Assembly: GCF_000745265.1 (NCBI RefSeq)
Contig: NZ_JQNN01000001.1
Location: 2,728,001 to 2,792,000, forward strand
Length of the DNA stretch: 64,000 nucleotides
Origin: Massilia sp. 9096
GTDB taxonomy: Bacteria > Pseudomonadota > Gammaproteobacteria > Burkholderiales > Burkholderiaceae_D
Direction of reading: 5' to 3'
Below the pieces are notes generated by a model. It searched no databases, was not told the origin of the DNA, and saw only the letters and a program-made list of their open reading frames with translations. Positions 9,120 to 18,677 of this stretch are shown here, in pieces; the first letter of the stretch is position 1, and every line of letters starts with the position of its first letter. The position numbers were made by a program, and so were the translations under genes.

Positions 9120-10660
9120 TTGAAAATCTCGATCGGCCACCGCCTGTTCGCCTCCGTCCTGCTCGCCATCCTCGCGGTGGCGGCCGGCGCCGTGTTCCTG
9201 CTGCGCCAGAACGTGCTGGCCAGCTTCGGCGAGTACGCGGTCGGCATCGAGCTGGACCGCCTGGACGAGCTCTCGTCCGACCTGCTGCGCCGCTACCGCA
9301 GCCGCGGCGGCTGGGACTTCATCCAGTCCAATGCGCGCGGCGACTGGATCGCACGCGAGCTGGACGAACTGCAGCAGGCGCGCGCGCAGCGCGCCGGCCT
9401 GGCGGCCCCGCATGCGCCAGGCGGCGCCGCGCCGCCGGCGCCGCCCGTCCCTCCCGCCTTGCCCGCGCCGCCGGCCCACCGGCCCCGCTCGCGCCGCCGC
9501 TCGCAGCGCATGCCGGCGCCGCTCCGGTTCCGCCGCCCCCCATCGGTATCGGCGCGCCCGCACTCGAACTGCCGCTCGAGCAGCGCATCACCCTGTTCGA
9601 CGGCGCCGGCCGCTACCTGGCCGGACGCGACCCGCGCGGCCAGGCGCTGGCGCGCCGCGCGCTGACGCTGGACGGGCGCACGGTCGGCTGGCTGGGCGTG
9701 GCGCGCGGCAGCCGCCCGAGCGACGCCATGGCCTACGCCTTCCTCGAACAGCTGCGCAGCAGCCTGTGGCTGATCGCCCTCGGCGCGGTGGCGCTGAGCG
9801 CGCTCGCGGCGACGCTGCTGGCGCGCCACTTCCGGCGTCCGATCCTGGCGCTCGAACAGGGCGCGCGCCAGCTCTCCTCCGGCGACTTCGAGGTGCAGCT
9901 GGCGGCCGCGCGCAGCGACGAGCTGGGCGACCTGGCGCGCCACTTCAACACGCTGGCGCGGCATCTGGCCGGCGCAGAAGCTACCCGGCGCCAGTGGGTG
10001 GCCGACACCTCGCACGAGCTGCGCACCCCGCTGGCGGTGCTGCGCGCCCAGCTGGAAGCGGTGCAGGACGGCGTGCGCGGCGCGACGCCGGACACGCTCG
10101 ACGCGATGCTGGCCCAGGTGCTGGCGCTGAACAAGCTGATCGACGAGCTGTACGCGCTGGCGCGCGCCGACGTCGGCGCCCTCGACTGCAAACTGCTCGA
10201 GCTCGACCTGTGGGCGCTGGCGCGCGCCCAGTCGGACGGGTTCGAAGCGCGCCTGCAAGCGGCCGGGCTCACGCTCGAACTCGGGCTGGCGCCGCCGGCG
10301 TCCGTTGTGAAAGCCGACGCCGACCGCATGCGCCAGGTGCTCGACAACCTGCTCGAGAACAGCCTGCGCTACACGCACGCTGGCGGGCGCGTACGCCTGC
10401 AGGCGCGCGTGCAAGGCCACGACCTCGAGCTGCGCATCGAGGACAGCGCGCCCGGCATGCCCGACGCCGCACTGGCGCGCCTGGGCGAACGCTTTTACCG
10501 CGTCGACCCCTCGCGCAGCCGGGCGCACGGCGGGGCCGGACTCGGGCTGGCGCTGTGCCGGCGCCTGCTCGAAGCGCAAGACGCGACGCTGGCTTTCGAA
10601 CCTTCGGCGCTGGGCGGCCTGGCCGCCATCGTGCGCATGCCTTTGACGGAGAACGCATGA
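9120..10660 (+). pseudogene. baeS: BaeS-like sensor histidine kinase, interrupted by a one-base shift
   Basis: The first part (TTG at 9120) gives an N-terminal cytoplasmic stub, a membrane helix (about residues 8-29) and the start of a periplasmic domain. It continues to about 9470 in a Pro/Ala-rich stretch. The rest lies in the -1 frame: end of the sensor domain (ALELPLEQ onward from about 9553), second helix, HAMP, H-box DTSHELRTP (His codon at 10013), N-box NLLENSLRYT and G-box GGAGLGLAL, ending at 10660. Neither part has an internal stop before the crossing. The response regulator overlaps by ATGA and closely resembles BaeR, the envelope-stress regulator. Either the gene is inactivated, or one base is missing from the assembly in this CCG-rich tract. 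Confidence 0.8.
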
Positions 10661-11361
10661 ACCTGGACAGCACCCCGATCGAGATCGCCATCGTCGAGGA
10701 CGAGCCCGAGCTGGCGGCGCTGGTCGCCGACTACGCGCGCGCGGCCGGCTACGCACCGGCCGTTCATCACGACGGCGCGCGCGCCCTGGCCGCCCTGCGC
10801 GCGCGCCTGCCTGACCTGGTGGTGCTCGACCTGATGCTCCCTGGCCTGGACGGCCTGGCGCTGTGCCGCGCGCTGCGCGCCGACCCCGCCAGTGCCGACG
10901 TGCCGGTGGTGATGGTGACCGCGCGTGTGGAGGAGATCGACCGCCTGCTCGGCCTGGAAGCCGGCGCCGACGATTACCTGTGCAAGCCCTTCAGCCCACG
11001 CGAGCTGATGGCGCGCATCAAGGCGATCCTGCGCCGCAGCGCGCGCGGGCGCAAGCAGGAGCCCGCAGCGCCGGCGCTGGCGATCGACGCGGCCGCGCGC
11101 CGCATCGCCATCCATGGCCGCCCGCTCGAGCTGACGCCGACCGAGTACGGCATCCTGGCCGCGCTGGCGCGCCGTCCCGGCCAGGTGTTTTCGCGCGCCC
11201 AGCTGCTCGACCTGGCGCGCGAGGGCAGCGCCGGCCTGGACGTCACCGACCGCGCCATCGACAGCCACGTCAAGAACCTGCGGCGCAAGCTGGACGCCGC
11301 GATGCCCGGCGTCGAGGCGATCCATTCGATCTACGGGCTCGGGTACCGCTTCGACCTGTAG
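10657..11361 (+). CDS. baeR: BaeR-like OmpR-family response regulator
   Basis: 234 residues. The receiver domain (about 8-125) has acidic residues in VEDEPEL, phospho-acceptor Asp58 in VLDLMLPG and Lys110 in ADDYLCKPF. The winged-helix DNA-binding domain (about 135-234) has TPTEYGIL and DSHVKNLRRKL. The EEIDRLLGLE-GADDY and TDRAIDSHVKNLRRKL segments are characteristic of BaeR, which in enterobacteria controls drug efflux and envelope-stress genes. Its start overlaps the kinase stop (ATGA). The target genes are not evident in the window, though the exported proline-rich gene 104 bases downstream is a candidate. Confidence 0.88.
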   Translation: MNLDSTPIEIAIVEDEPELAALVADYARAAGYAPAVHHDGARALAALRARLPDLVVLDLMLPGLDGLALCRALRADPASADVPVVMVTARVEEIDRLLGLEAGADDYLCKPFSPRELMARIKAILRRSARGRKQEPAAPALAIDAAARRIAIHGRPLELTPTEYGILAALARRPGQVFSRAQLLDLAREGSAGLDVTDRAIDSHVKNLRRKLDAAMPGVEAIHSIYGLGYRFDL

Positions 11362-11465
11362 CGGCCGCTGCGCCGGCGCGCATCTACATGTTCTCTCCAC
11401 ATTCGCCGCGCAGGATGCGAAGCATGTCTGCCGCACCGCGCGCGCAAACACCGAGGAGAATGCCC

Positions 11466-12022
11466 ATGAAACCGATGTCCCTGCTGCCGGCCGCGCTGCT
11501 GGCCCTGTGCAGCGCCTTGCCCGGCCAGGCCGGCGCCGACGAGCACGTCAGCATCCATTGCAAGACCGACCGCGGCGGCCAGTGCGAAGCGCCGCCGCCG
11601 GCGCCGCCATCGATCGGCGCGCCGCGGGCACTGCCGGCACTGCCGGCAGTGCCCGCGCCACCGCACGCGCCCGCGCCGCCTGCCCCACCCGCCCCGCCGG
11701 CGCCGCCCCGGCGCCCGGACTGCCGGATGACGCAGCGATGCCGCCAGCACCGGTTCCGCCCGTCGCGCCCGCGCCGTCGGACGGATCGATACCGCCCGCT
11801 CCTCCGCTGGCCGCGGCGGGGGCGCCGCGCTTGCCGCCGCCCCCGCCGCCGGCGCCGAGGCTGCCCGCGGTCCCGTCCGAGGCCCACGCCGCCTGCGCGT
11901 CGAAAGCACCCGGCAGCCCCCTGACCTGGACGCTGCGCAGGCATGAAACCATGAGCGGCCTGTGCGAGCGCCAGGACGGCCGCATGCGCTTCGTCATGCA
12001 GCGCTACGATCTGGACGATTGA
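11466..12022 (+). pseudogene. Proline-rich exported protein of unknown function, frameshifted
   Basis: The first frame starts at ATG 11466 after a GGAG site and encodes a signal peptide ending GQAGA, then DEHVSIHCKTD and a long Pro/Ala tract. Around 11700-11725 the sensible reading moves to the -1 frame, which continues the Pro/Ala tract and ends in a non-repetitive domain with three cysteines (HAACASK, SGLCERQ) and the C-terminus RYDLDD at 12022. The original frame would instead give an Arg-rich, implausible tail. I do not recognise the family. It lies just after baeR and could be an envelope protein. A single missing base in a CCG tract, real or technical, explains it. Confidence 0.6.
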
Positions 12023-12035
12023 GGCCCGGGCGGGT

Positions 12036-12272
12036 ATGCTGGCCCGCATGTCCGCCGCTGTCCCATCCCCTTCGCCCTCGTCCACGCTGGAGGACGACCC
12101 GCGCCCGCTGGCGCCGAAAGAACCGGCGCTCGAGGATTGCTGCGGCACCGGCTGCACGATCTGCGTATTCGACACCTACCAGATGGCGCTCGGGAACCAC
12201 GAGCGCGCGCTGGCGGCGTGGGAGGCGCGCCATCCCGCACCGTCCACGCCCGTCCCGCCCGCCGCTGCCTGA
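12036..12272 (+). CDS. Small oxidoreductase-like domain protein
   Basis: 78 residues (or 74 from the second ATG at 12048). The core DCCGTGCTICVFDTYQMAL is the signature of the short oxidoreductase-like family found in bacteria and in a few mitochondrial proteins. Its three cysteines (CC and C-x2-C arrangement) suggest metal or redox chemistry, but the activity is unknown. The ends are Pro/Ser-rich and look disordered. It lies 13 bases after the proline-rich gene and 91 bases before arsR, upstream of the ars operator, so it is probably not part of the arsenic operon. Confidence 0.72.
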   Translation: MLARMSAAVPSPSPSSTLEDDPRPLAPKEPALEDCCGTGCTICVFDTYQMALGNHERALAAWEARHPAPSTPVPPAAA

Positions 12273-12326
12273 TCCCTTGCCGTTCACGGTACCGCCGCAC
12301 GGGCGGCTGGCCTTGCCATCGGACCG

Positions 12327-12358
12327 ATATTTCGATTATATTTGAAATGTCGAAATAT
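12327..12358. promoter_or_regulatory. ArsR operator upstream of the ars operon
   Basis: Perfect inverted repeat ATATTTCGA / TCGAAATAT with a 14-base AT-rich spacer, ending five bases before the arsR ATG. The position and symmetry fit an autoregulated ArsR operator overlapping the promoter. Confidence 0.75.
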
Positions 12359-12363
12359 CCAGG

Positions 12364-12729
12364 ATGCCGAACGCCATGGACAGCCCAGCCGCCATCTCCG
12401 CCCTCGCGGCCCTTGCGCAGGAATCGCGCCTGGCCGCCTTCCGCCTGCTGGTGCAGGCCGGCCCCGCCGGACTGGCCGCCAGCAAGATCGCCGAGGCGCT
12501 CGGCCTGGCGCCGTCGTCGCTGTCCTTCCACCTGAAGGAGCTGACCCACGCCGGGCTGGTCGTGCCGCGCCAGGAGGGCCGCTTCGTGATCTACGCGGCC
12601 AAGTTCGACACCATCGACGCGCTGCTCGGCTTCCTGACCGAAAACTGCTGCGGCGGCGCGCCCTGCACCGGCGTGACGGCCTGCGCACCCGGCGCCGTTT
12701 GCGCAGCCGCGCCGCACACCGGGACCTGA
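12364..12729 (+). CDS. arsR: ArsR-family metalloregulator
   Basis: 121 residues. The winged helix-turn-helix (about 10-95) has ALAQESRLAAFRLL and the recognition region LAPSSLSFHLKEL. The C-terminus holds a cysteine cluster (NCCGGAPC and further Cys at TAC, AVC), the probable arsenite-binding site; this is a C-terminal-type sensor rather than the E. coli alpha-3 type. It represses its own operon until arsenite binds. The operator is immediately upstream and arsC follows after one base. A second ATG (codon 5) is possible. Confidence 0.9.
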   Translation: MPNAMDSPAAISALAALAQESRLAAFRLLVQAGPAGLAASKIAEALGLAPSSLSFHLKELTHAGLVVPRQEGRFVIYAAKFDTIDALLGFLTENCCGGAPCTGVTACAPGAVCAAAPHTGT

Positions 12730-12730
12730 C

Positions 12731-13237
12731 ATGCACATCCTGTTCCTTTGCACCGGCAATTCCTGCCGCTCGCTGATCGCCGAGGCGCTCTTCAACCACC
12801 TGGTCCAGACCAGCGCGCACCGGCACTGGCGCGCGCTGAGCGCCGGCAGCCAGCCCGCCGGCAAGCTGAACGAACGCGCGCTCGCCCTGCTGGCGCGCGA
12901 AGGCATCGCCACCGATGGCTACTTCAGCAAATCCTGGAACGCGCTGCCGGTCACGCCCGACGTCGTGATCACGGTGTGCGCCAGCGCCGCCGGCGAAACC
13001 TGCCCGGCCTACCTCGGCCCGGTGCTGCGCGGCCACTGGGGTGTCGACGACCCCAGCCACGTAACCGGCAGCGAGACCGAGATCGAGCACGCCTTCGCGC
13101 GCGCCTATGCGATCCTGCACGCGCGCATCGAAGCCTTCCTCGCGCTGCCGCTGGATGCGCTGGCGCAGGAGCGCGCGCGCTTGCAGGCCGAGCTGGAGCG
13201 CATCGGCCGCATCGATCCGAGCGGCGCAGCGTGCTGA
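12731..13237 (+). CDS. arsC: Arsenate reductase, low-molecular-weight phosphatase type
   Basis: 168 residues. The N-terminal loop LCTGNSCRS (Cys7, Arg13) is the anion-binding P-loop of thioredoxin- or mycothiol-type arsenate reductases. [14 protein letters not shown] supplies the second and third redox cysteines, and the HWGVDDPSH segment carries the acid Asp. It reduces arsenate to arsenite in the cytoplasm for export by the next gene product. The C-terminal helix is longer than in minimal ArsC. It overlaps arsB by a GTGCTGA junction. Confidence 0.9.
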   Translation: MHILFLCTGNSCRSLIAEALFNHLVQTSAHRHWRALSAGSQPAGKLNERALALLAREGIATDGYFSKSWNALPVTPDVVITVCASAAGETCPAYLGPVLRGHWGVDDPSHVTGSETEIEHAFARAYAILHARIEAFLALPLDALAQERARLQAELERIGRIDPSGAAC

Positions 13238-14520
13238 CCGCGTCGCTGATCTTCCTGGCCACGCTGGCGCTGGTGATCTGGCAGCCGCGCGGCCTGGGCA
13301 TCGGCTGGAGCGCGGCCGGCGGCGCCGTCGCGGCCCTGCTGGCCGGCGCCATCCACGTGAGCGACATCCCGGCGGTCTGGCACATCGTCTGGAATGCGAC
13401 CGGCGCCTTCATCGCGGTGATCGTCATCAGCCTGCTGTTAGAGGGCGCCGGCTTCTTCGAATGGGCGGCGCTGCACGTGGCGCGCTGGGGCGGCGGCTCG
13501 GGGCGGCGCCTGTTCGTGCTGCTGGTGCTGCTGGGCGCGGCGGTGTCGGCGCTGTTCGCCAACGACGGCGCGGCGCTGATCCTGACGCCGATCGTCATCG
13601 CCATGCTGGCCGCGCTGCGCTTCCCGCCGCGCGCCACGCTGGCCTTCGCGATGGCGGCCGGCTTCATCGCCGACACCGCCAGCCTGCCGCTGGTGGTGTC
13701 GAACCTGGTCAACATCGTCTCCAGCGATTATTTCGGCATCGGTTTCGCACGCCATGCCGCGGTGATGCTGCCGGTCGACGCGGCGGCGGTGGCGGCCACG
13801 CTGGCGGCGCTGCTGCTGTTCTTCGGGCGCGACATCCCGGCGGCCTACGACCTGGCCCAGCTCAAGCCGGCGCGCGAGGCGATCCGCGACCGCGCCACCT
13901 TCACGGCCGGCTGGTGGGTGCTGGCCCTGCTGCTGGCGGGCTTTTTCTGGCTCGACGATGCCGGCGTGCCGATCAGCGCCGTGGCTGCCGCCGGCGCCTG
14001 CGTCCTGCTGGCGGTCGCGGCGCGCGGCCACGTGATTTCGACGCGCGCCGTGCTCGCGGGCGCGCCATGGCAGGTGGTGGCGTTCTCGCTCGGCATGTAC
14101 CTGGTGGTCTACGGGCTGCGCAACGCCGGCCTCACCGATCACCTGAGCGCCCTGCTGGCGCGTTTCGCCGAACACGGCGTGTGGGGCGCCGCGCTGGGCA
14201 CCGGCTTCGCGAGCGCCTTGCTGTCCTCGCTCATGAACAACATGCCGACCGTGCTGGTGGGCGCGCTGTCGATCGACGCCACCCAGGCGGCGCACGGCGG
14301 CGGCGCGCTGCGCGATGCCATGGTTTACGCCAACGTGATCGGCTGCGACCTCGGTCCCAAGATCACGCCGATCGGCAGCCTTGCCACGCTGCTCTGGCTG
14401 CACGTCCTGGACGGCAAGGGCATCCGCATTGCGTGGAGCGCCTACTTCCGTACCGGGGTCGTGCTCACCCTGCCAATCCTGCTCGTCACGCTGGCCGCGC
14501 TGGCGCTGCGCCTTTCCTGA
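13231..14520 (+). CDS. arsB: ArsB-type arsenite efflux permease
   Basis: 429 residues from a GTG overlapping the arsC stop. About 11-12 hydrophobic helices are visible. The family motifs [12 protein letters not shown] and [23 protein letters not shown] are present, and the C-terminal [11 protein letters not shown] and [19 protein letters not shown] are typical of ArsB. It expels arsenite or antimonite across the inner membrane, driven by the proton gradient; no ArsA ATPase is encoded here. Seven bases separate it from arsH. Confidence 0.93.
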   Translation: MLTASLIFLATLALVIWQPRGLGIGWSAAGGAVAALLAGAIHVSDIPAVWHIVWNATGAFIAVIVISLLLEGAGFFEWAALHVARWGGGSGRRLFVLLVLLGAAVSALFANDGAALILTPIVIAMLAALRFPPRATLAFAMAAGFIADTASLPLVVSNLVNIVSSDYFGIGFARHAAVMLPVDAAAVAATLAALLLFFGRDIPAAYDLAQLKPAREAIRDRATFTAGWWVLALLLAGFFWLDDAGVPISAVAAAGACVLLAVAARGHVISTRAVLAGAPWQVVAFSLGMYLVVYGLRNAGLTDHLSALLARFAEHGVWGAALGTGFASALLSSLMNNMPTVLVGALSIDATQAAHGGGALRDAMVYANVIGCDLGPKITPIGSLATLLWLHVLDGKGIRIAWSAYFRTGVVLTLPILLVTLAALALRLS

Positions 14521-14527
14521 TCAAGCC

Positions 14528-15244
14528 ATGAACAAGCTCCCCGACCTCCCCAACATCGACCCGGCCCGGCTCGACCTGCCGAGCGCCGGCAAGCTCGAAC
14601 CGGCCGCCGGTTTCGACCATCCGCCGCGCATCCTGCTGCTCTACGGCTCGCTGCGCGAGCGCTCGTTCAGCCGCTTCCTGACGTACGAGGCGGCGCGCAT
14701 CCTCGAGCACTTCGGCGCCGAGGTGAAGATCTTCGACCCGATGGAACTGCCGATGGCCGGCAGCGTGCCCGAGACCCACCCGAAAGTGGTCGAGCTGCGC
14801 GAACTGTGCCTGTGGTCGGAAGGCCAGGTGTGGTGCAGTCCCGAGCGCCATGGCGCGGTGACGGCCGTGATGAAGAACCAGATCGACTGGATCCCGCTCG
14901 AACAGGGCGCGATCCGGCCGAGCCAGGGCCGCGCGCTGGCGGTGATGCAGGTGTGCGGCGGCTCGCAATCCTTCAACGTGGTCAACACGCTGCGCCTGCT
15001 GGGCCGCTGGATGCGCATGTTCACGATCCCGAACCAATCCTCGGTGCCGATGGCCTACAAGGAGTTCGACGACGACGGCCGCATGCGCCCCTCCGCCTAC
15101 TACGACCGCGTGGTCGACGTGATGGAAGAATTGTTCAAGTTCACCTTGCTTTTGCGTGGCCGCAGCGACTACCTGAACGACCGCTACAGCGAACGCAGCG
15201 AACGCGCGCGCCAGGCCATCGACCGCCAGATCGGCAAACTGTAG
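14528..15244 (+). CDS. arsH: ArsH NADPH-dependent FMN reductase / organoarsenical oxidase
   Basis: 238 residues, the usual ArsH length. The flavodoxin-like fold has the FMN phosphate loop [13 protein letters not shown] near residue 40, [12 protein letters not shown] near 105 and the ArsH-specific [16 protein letters not shown]. Family members oxidise trivalent methyl- or aromatic arsenicals and reduce quinones or metals with NADPH. It is the last gene of arsR-arsC-arsB-arsH and gives resistance to organoarsenicals beyond inorganic arsenic. The gene to its right is convergent, which closes the operon. Confidence 0.93.
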   Translation: MNKLPDLPNIDPARLDLPSAGKLEPAAGFDHPPRILLLYGSLRERSFSRFLTYEAARILEHFGAEVKIFDPMELPMAGSVPETHPKVVELRELCLWSEGQVWCSPERHGAVTAVMKNQIDWIPLEQGAIRPSQGRALAVMQVCGGSQSFNVVNTLRLLGRWMRMFTIPNQSSVPMAYKEFDDDGRMRPSAYYDRVVDVMEELFKFTLLLRGRSDYLNDRYSERSERARQAIDRQIGKL

Positions 15245-15259
15245 GACACCCGCCGCGGC

Positions 15260-16222
15260 CTAGAACGCCAGCCCGGCGCCGAGCAGGAACACGTCCGAGT
15301 CGCGCTCGTAGCTGGTGATCACGCGGCTCCAGCTGATCTGGGTGCGCACGGTGTCGGTCAGGCGCCAGCGCATGCCGATCGAGGCGATCGGCGCCACGTG
15401 GTTCTCGCGCCGGCCGTTGGGATCGTCGCGATCGAGCTGGTCGCGCATGGCGTAGGCGCCCAGGCCCAGCTCCAGCATGCTGCGTTCGGTGAACGGGCGC
15501 AGCAGCCAGAACTGGCTCGACACGCCCTTGCGCGCGGCCACGCCGACCCGGCCCTCGTTCATCAGGATCACGCTCCACTCCAGGTTCGGGGTGACGGTGC
15601 GGCGGTATTCCAGGCCATACGAGGTCGCCTCTTCCGACTTGAAGCTGTTGACGATCGAGCGCCCGATCAGCGGCATGATCAGGTTGTCGCCCGGCCCGGC
15701 GTTCTCGAGCCGCGCCGCGCGCCCGACCGGGCCCAGTTCGACGCCGGCGCCGACCAGCAGCATCGTGCTGTCGTGCGCCGTGATGCCGTGCGTGTGCGAC
15801 AGGCGCGCTTCGAGGTAGGCGCGCGAATGCAGGTGGTAGACCGCATTCACGCTCATCAGCTGGCCCCAGCCGTGGTCGTTGCGGTAGTCGACCAGCGAGC
15901 CGTTGCCGGTGGTGGTGTCGAAATAATAATAGGGCCCGAACGCGGCGCCGGCCGACCAGCCCTGCTCCGGCACCGGTGTGTGCAGCCACACCTGCGCGCC
16001 CAGGCCGTCGCGGTGGTGCAACGGCGGATGGCCTTCGTTGACGTAGTCGGCGCTGACGGCGAGGTAGCGGTTGATGCGGTGGGTGTAGCCGACGTCGACG
16101 GCGAAGGTGGTCTCGTTGGCGCCCTTGTCGACCCGCAGCGCGCCGCCCAGCAGCGATACGTCCTGCGCTCGGGCGGCCGCGCAGACAGCGCACAGCAAGA
16201 GGGCTGAAGGAAGGATGCGCAT
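15260..16222 (-). CDS. Outer-membrane beta-barrel protein, function unknown
   Basis: 320 residues with a signal peptide (cleavage after AAARAQ, about residue 20) and alternating hydrophobic/aromatic strands throughout. The C-terminal GAGLAF ends in the terminal Phe typical of outer-membrane barrels. By strand count it could be a 10-14-stranded barrel. The sequence does not let me assign substrate or enzyme activity; I considered a lipid A deacylase but could not find its catalytic His-Ser arrangement. It is convergent with arsH and shares no operon with its neighbours. Confidence 0.65.
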   Translation of the reverse strand: MRILPSALLLCAVCAAARAQDVSLLGGALRVDKGANETTFAVDVGYTHRINRYLAVSADYVNEGHPPLHHRDGLGAQVWLHTPVPEQGWSAGAAFGPYYYFDTTTGNGSLVDYRNDHGWGQLMSVNAVYHLHSRAYLEARLSHTHGITAHDSTMLLVGAGVELGPVGRAARLENAGPGDNLIMPLIGRSIVNSFKSEEATSYGLEYRRTVTPNLEWSVILMNEGRVGVAARKGVSSQFWLLRPFTERSMLELGLGAYAMRDQLDRDDPNGRRENHVAPIASIGMRWRLTDTVRTQISWSRVITSYERDSDVFLLGAGLAF

Positions 16223-16393
16223 GGTCGGATTGTTAATGAAAACACCGCGATTATTCCAAGTTTTCTGGACATCAGTCGCCCGCGAGCATTATCTCAGCCG
16301 TACGGTGTGCGCGTGTCGCAAACGCTGGTGCTACGTTCATGAAGCACCCCAGGACGGGGTGTATTGCAGAGTCATGTTCAAAAGGAGCTATCC

Positions 16394-17029
16394 ATGAAAC
16401 AAGTTCTGTCCGTCCTCGCGCTGGCGTCAGCCTCGTGCCTGACCGTACCGGCGCTGGCGCAGACTACCGGTGGAGGAAGCAGCGCGCCCGGGGCTTATAC
16501 CTCGGGCGCCGGCAACTTCTTCACCGCCAACGCCAGCGGCGCGCTGGAATTGCCGCCCAACGCTTCGCCAGGGAGGAGCCTGACCAAGCTCGACGTCGGT
16601 AACACGTCGATGTCGGTGGACGTCGCGTTCCAAAACCTGATCAGTCCGAGCGCCGCCGCCCACATCCACTGCTGCACCACCAGCGCCTTCAGCGGCACCG
16701 CACCGGTCGCCGTGCCATTCGACGCCTTCCCGACCGGCGCGACCTACGGCAACTACGTCAACACCTTCGCCCTCGACGACCCCTTGACCTACGATCCAGG
16801 CTTCATTGCTACCAACGGCGGCACGCCGCAAAGCGCGACCACCGCCCTGCTGAACGCGATCGCGGCCAACCAGGCCTACGTCAACATCCACTCGACCGAC
16901 TTCCCGAACGGCGAAATCCGCGGCTGGCTGGTGGCGGCCCCGGTGCCGGAGCCGGCCGAGTGGGCGATGCTGGGACTGGGCCTCGGCGGCCTGCTGTGGA
17001 TGGGAAGGAGGCGGCGACTGGAACTGTAA
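16394..17029 (+). CDS. CHRD-domain protein with PEP-CTERM sorting signal
   Basis: 211 residues with an AAAGGAG ribosome site and a signal peptide ending PALAQ. The CHRD-like domain (about 40-185) shows AAHIHCCTT and YVNIHSTDFPNGEIRGWL, the latter the classic CHRD ending. The C-terminus has VPEPAEW, a hydrophobic helix and RRRRLEL, a PEP-CTERM signal. It is therefore exported and processed by an exosortase (EpsH) encoded elsewhere, ending up in the extracellular matrix or cell surface. CHRD proteins of bacteria have no firm function. A terminator follows. Confidence 0.85.
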   Translation: MKQVLSVLALASASCLTVPALAQTTGGGSSAPGAYTSGAGNFFTANASGALELPPNASPGRSLTKLDVGNTSMSVDVAFQNLISPSAAAHIHCCTTSAFSGTAPVAVPFDAFPTGATYGNYVNTFALDDPLTYDPGFIATNGGTPQSATTALLNAIAANQAYVNIHSTDFPNGEIRGWLVAAPVPEPAEWAMLGLGLGGLLWMGRRRRLEL

Positions 17030-17068
17030 TCCGGCTGGAACGACATGCTTGAAGCGCTTGAAGCAAGG

Positions 17069-17099
17069 GACGGCTGCTCGACCGGGCGGCCGTCTTTTT
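17069..17099 (+). terminator. Rho-independent terminator after the CHRD gene
   Basis: Stem GACGGC / GCCGTC separated by 14 bases and followed by TTTTT. It overlaps the last codon of the convergent gluQ gene. Confidence 0.6.
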
Positions 17100-18063
17100 A
17101 CGTGTTCCGGTCCGCGCCCGCGCGCGCCTCGAGCAGGCGCGACCAGGCCGGTACCGCCGCCGCATAAAACCCGGCGAGCGAATCGGCCGCGCCCACCTCG
17201 AGGCCGAGAAACCCGGCCGCCGCGCGCAGCGCCGCCACCGCCCCACCCTCGTCCCCTGGCCGCACCGCCAGCGCGCCGGTCTGCTTGGACAGCTTTTCGC
17301 CGAGCGCATTGCGCACCACCGGCACGTGCAGGTAGCGCGGCTGCGGCACGCCGAGCACGCGCTGCAGGTAGATCTGGCGCGGGGTCGAATCGAGCAGGTC
17401 GGCGCCGCGCACGACGTCGGTCACGCCCTGCGCGGCATCGTCGACCACCACCGCCAGCTGATAGGCCCAGTAGCCGTCGGCGCGCTTGAGCACGAAGTCG
17501 CCCGACTCGCTGGCCAGCTTCTGGCTGACCGTGCCGGCAAAGCGATCCTCGAAAGTGATCACGTCCCGGCCCGGATCGGGGACGCGCAGGCGCAGGCTGC
17601 GCGCGCTGCGGCCCGGCGCCAAGCCATGGCGGCAGGTGCCGGGGTAGAGCGCGGCGCCGTCGGGCGCGAAGCCGAGGCGCGAATCGGCGATCTCGCGCCG
17701 GTTGCAGCCGCAGCCGTAAGCGTGGCCGGCCAGGCTGTCGTAGGCGGCCTGGTACAGGTGCTTGCGGCGGCTCTGCCACACGACCTCGCGATCGGAATGC
17801 ATGCCGAGCCAGGCCAGCTGCGCCAGGATCTCCGCGTCGACGCCGGCCACGCTGCGGCCTTCGTCGATGTCTTCGATCCGTACCAGCCATTGGCCGCCAT
17901 GGGCACGCGCGTCGAGGTAGCTGGCCAGCGCCGCCACCAGCGACCCGGCGTGCAGGGCGCCAGTCGGGGATGGGGCGAAGCGGCCCACGTAGCTGGGGGT
18001 TGCGGGGACGGTTACGGCAGCAGCATCAGCAGCAGATAGGGGCGCGGTCTCGGTGAAGCTCAC
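17098..18063 (-). CDS. gluQ: Glutamyl-Q tRNA(Asp) synthetase
   Basis: 321 residues. It is a truncated glutamyl-tRNA synthetase paralogue without an anticodon-binding domain. It activates glutamate and attaches it to queuosine at position 34 of tRNA(Asp). Signatures: [15 protein letters not shown] (HIGH-like) near residue 28, zinc-site cysteines in YGCGCNRRE and [22 protein letters not shown], and KLSKQ replacing KMSKS. It has a slightly extended, low-complexity N-terminus ([12 protein letters not shown]), so an internal start is possible. No functional partner sits beside it. Confidence 0.93.
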   Translation of the reverse strand: MSFTETAPLSAADAAAVTVPATPSYVGRFAPSPTGALHAGSLVAALASYLDARAHGGQWLVRIEDIDEGRSVAGVDAEILAQLAWLGMHSDREVVWQSRRKHLYQAAYDSLAGHAYGCGCNRREIADSRLGFAPDGAALYPGTCRHGLAPGRSARSLRLRVPDPGRDVITFEDRFAGTVSQKLASESGDFVLKRADGYWAYQLAVVVDDAAQGVTDVVRGADLLDSTPRQIYLQRVLGVPQPRYLHVPVVRNALGEKLSKQTGALAVRPGDEGGAVAALRAAAGFLGLEVGAADSLAGFYAAAVPAWSRLLEARAGADRNT

Positions 18064-18219
18064 GGCGGTTGGATGACGTGTAGGGAAAGCGCCACATTAG
18101 CACAAGCGCCTGCCCGCCAACCTGTCAGCTTACCTGTAACAAAGTACTACAAACGTAAAGCCGATCTTTACATCGGGCTCGGGTATGTTCGGTGTTTTTT
18201 GAATTTCGTTAAGGAAATC

Positions 18220-18675
18220 ATGAAACCGAAGCTTCCGTTCGCCGCCGCCTCCGCCCTCGGCCTCGCCGTCCTGCTCAGCCTGTCCGCATGCGGCGGCGGT
18301 GGCGGTGGCGGTTCCTCAGCCTCCGGCAGCGTCGCCGTGGCCAGCCCGTCCCAGCTGAGCTACACCGACAACACGGTCGGCACCGGCGCCCAGGCGGTGA
18401 GCGGCAAGACCGTCGGCGTCACCTACACGCTCTGGCTGTACAGCGATACCGCCGCCGACCACAAGGGCACGCAGCTCGAGAGCGGTCCGTTCTCGTTCGC
18501 GATCGGATCGAACCAGGCGATCGGCGGCTTCGACCAGGGCGTGACCGGGATGCTGGTGGGCGGCACGCGCACCGTGCTGGTCCCGGCCAGCCTGGGGTAT
18601 GGCGCGAGCGGCCAGGGTTCGGTGCCGCCGAACTCCGGACTGGTGTTCCAGATCACGCTGAACTCGGTGCAGTAA
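18220..18675 (+). CDS. FKBP-type peptidyl-prolyl isomerase lipoprotein
   Basis: 151 residues. The signal peptide ends in the lipobox LSAC, followed by a run of seven glycines as a flexible tether. The FKBP domain (about 45-151) has VGVTYTLWLYSD, IGGFDQGVTGMLVGGTRTVLVP, LGYGASGQGSVPPNSGLVFQITL and the isomerase active-site aromatics. It folds proline-containing proteins in the periplasm, anchored in a membrane leaflet. It is monocistronic, with its own AAGGAAAT ribosome site, and convergent with the next gene. Confidence 0.9.
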   Translation: MKPKLPFAAASALGLAVLLSLSACGGGGGGGSSASGSVAVASPSQLSYTDNTVGTGAQAVSGKTVGVTYTLWLYSDTAADHKGTQLESGPFSFAIGSNQAIGGFDQGVTGMLVGGTRTVLVPASLGYGASGQGSVPPNSGLVFQITLNSVQ

Positions 18676-18677
18676 GG

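Noticed and set aside
15260..16222. Lipid A deacylase (PagL) assignment for the outer-membrane protein
   Set aside because: The protein is much longer than PagL and the C-terminal catalytic His-Ser pair is not recognisable.
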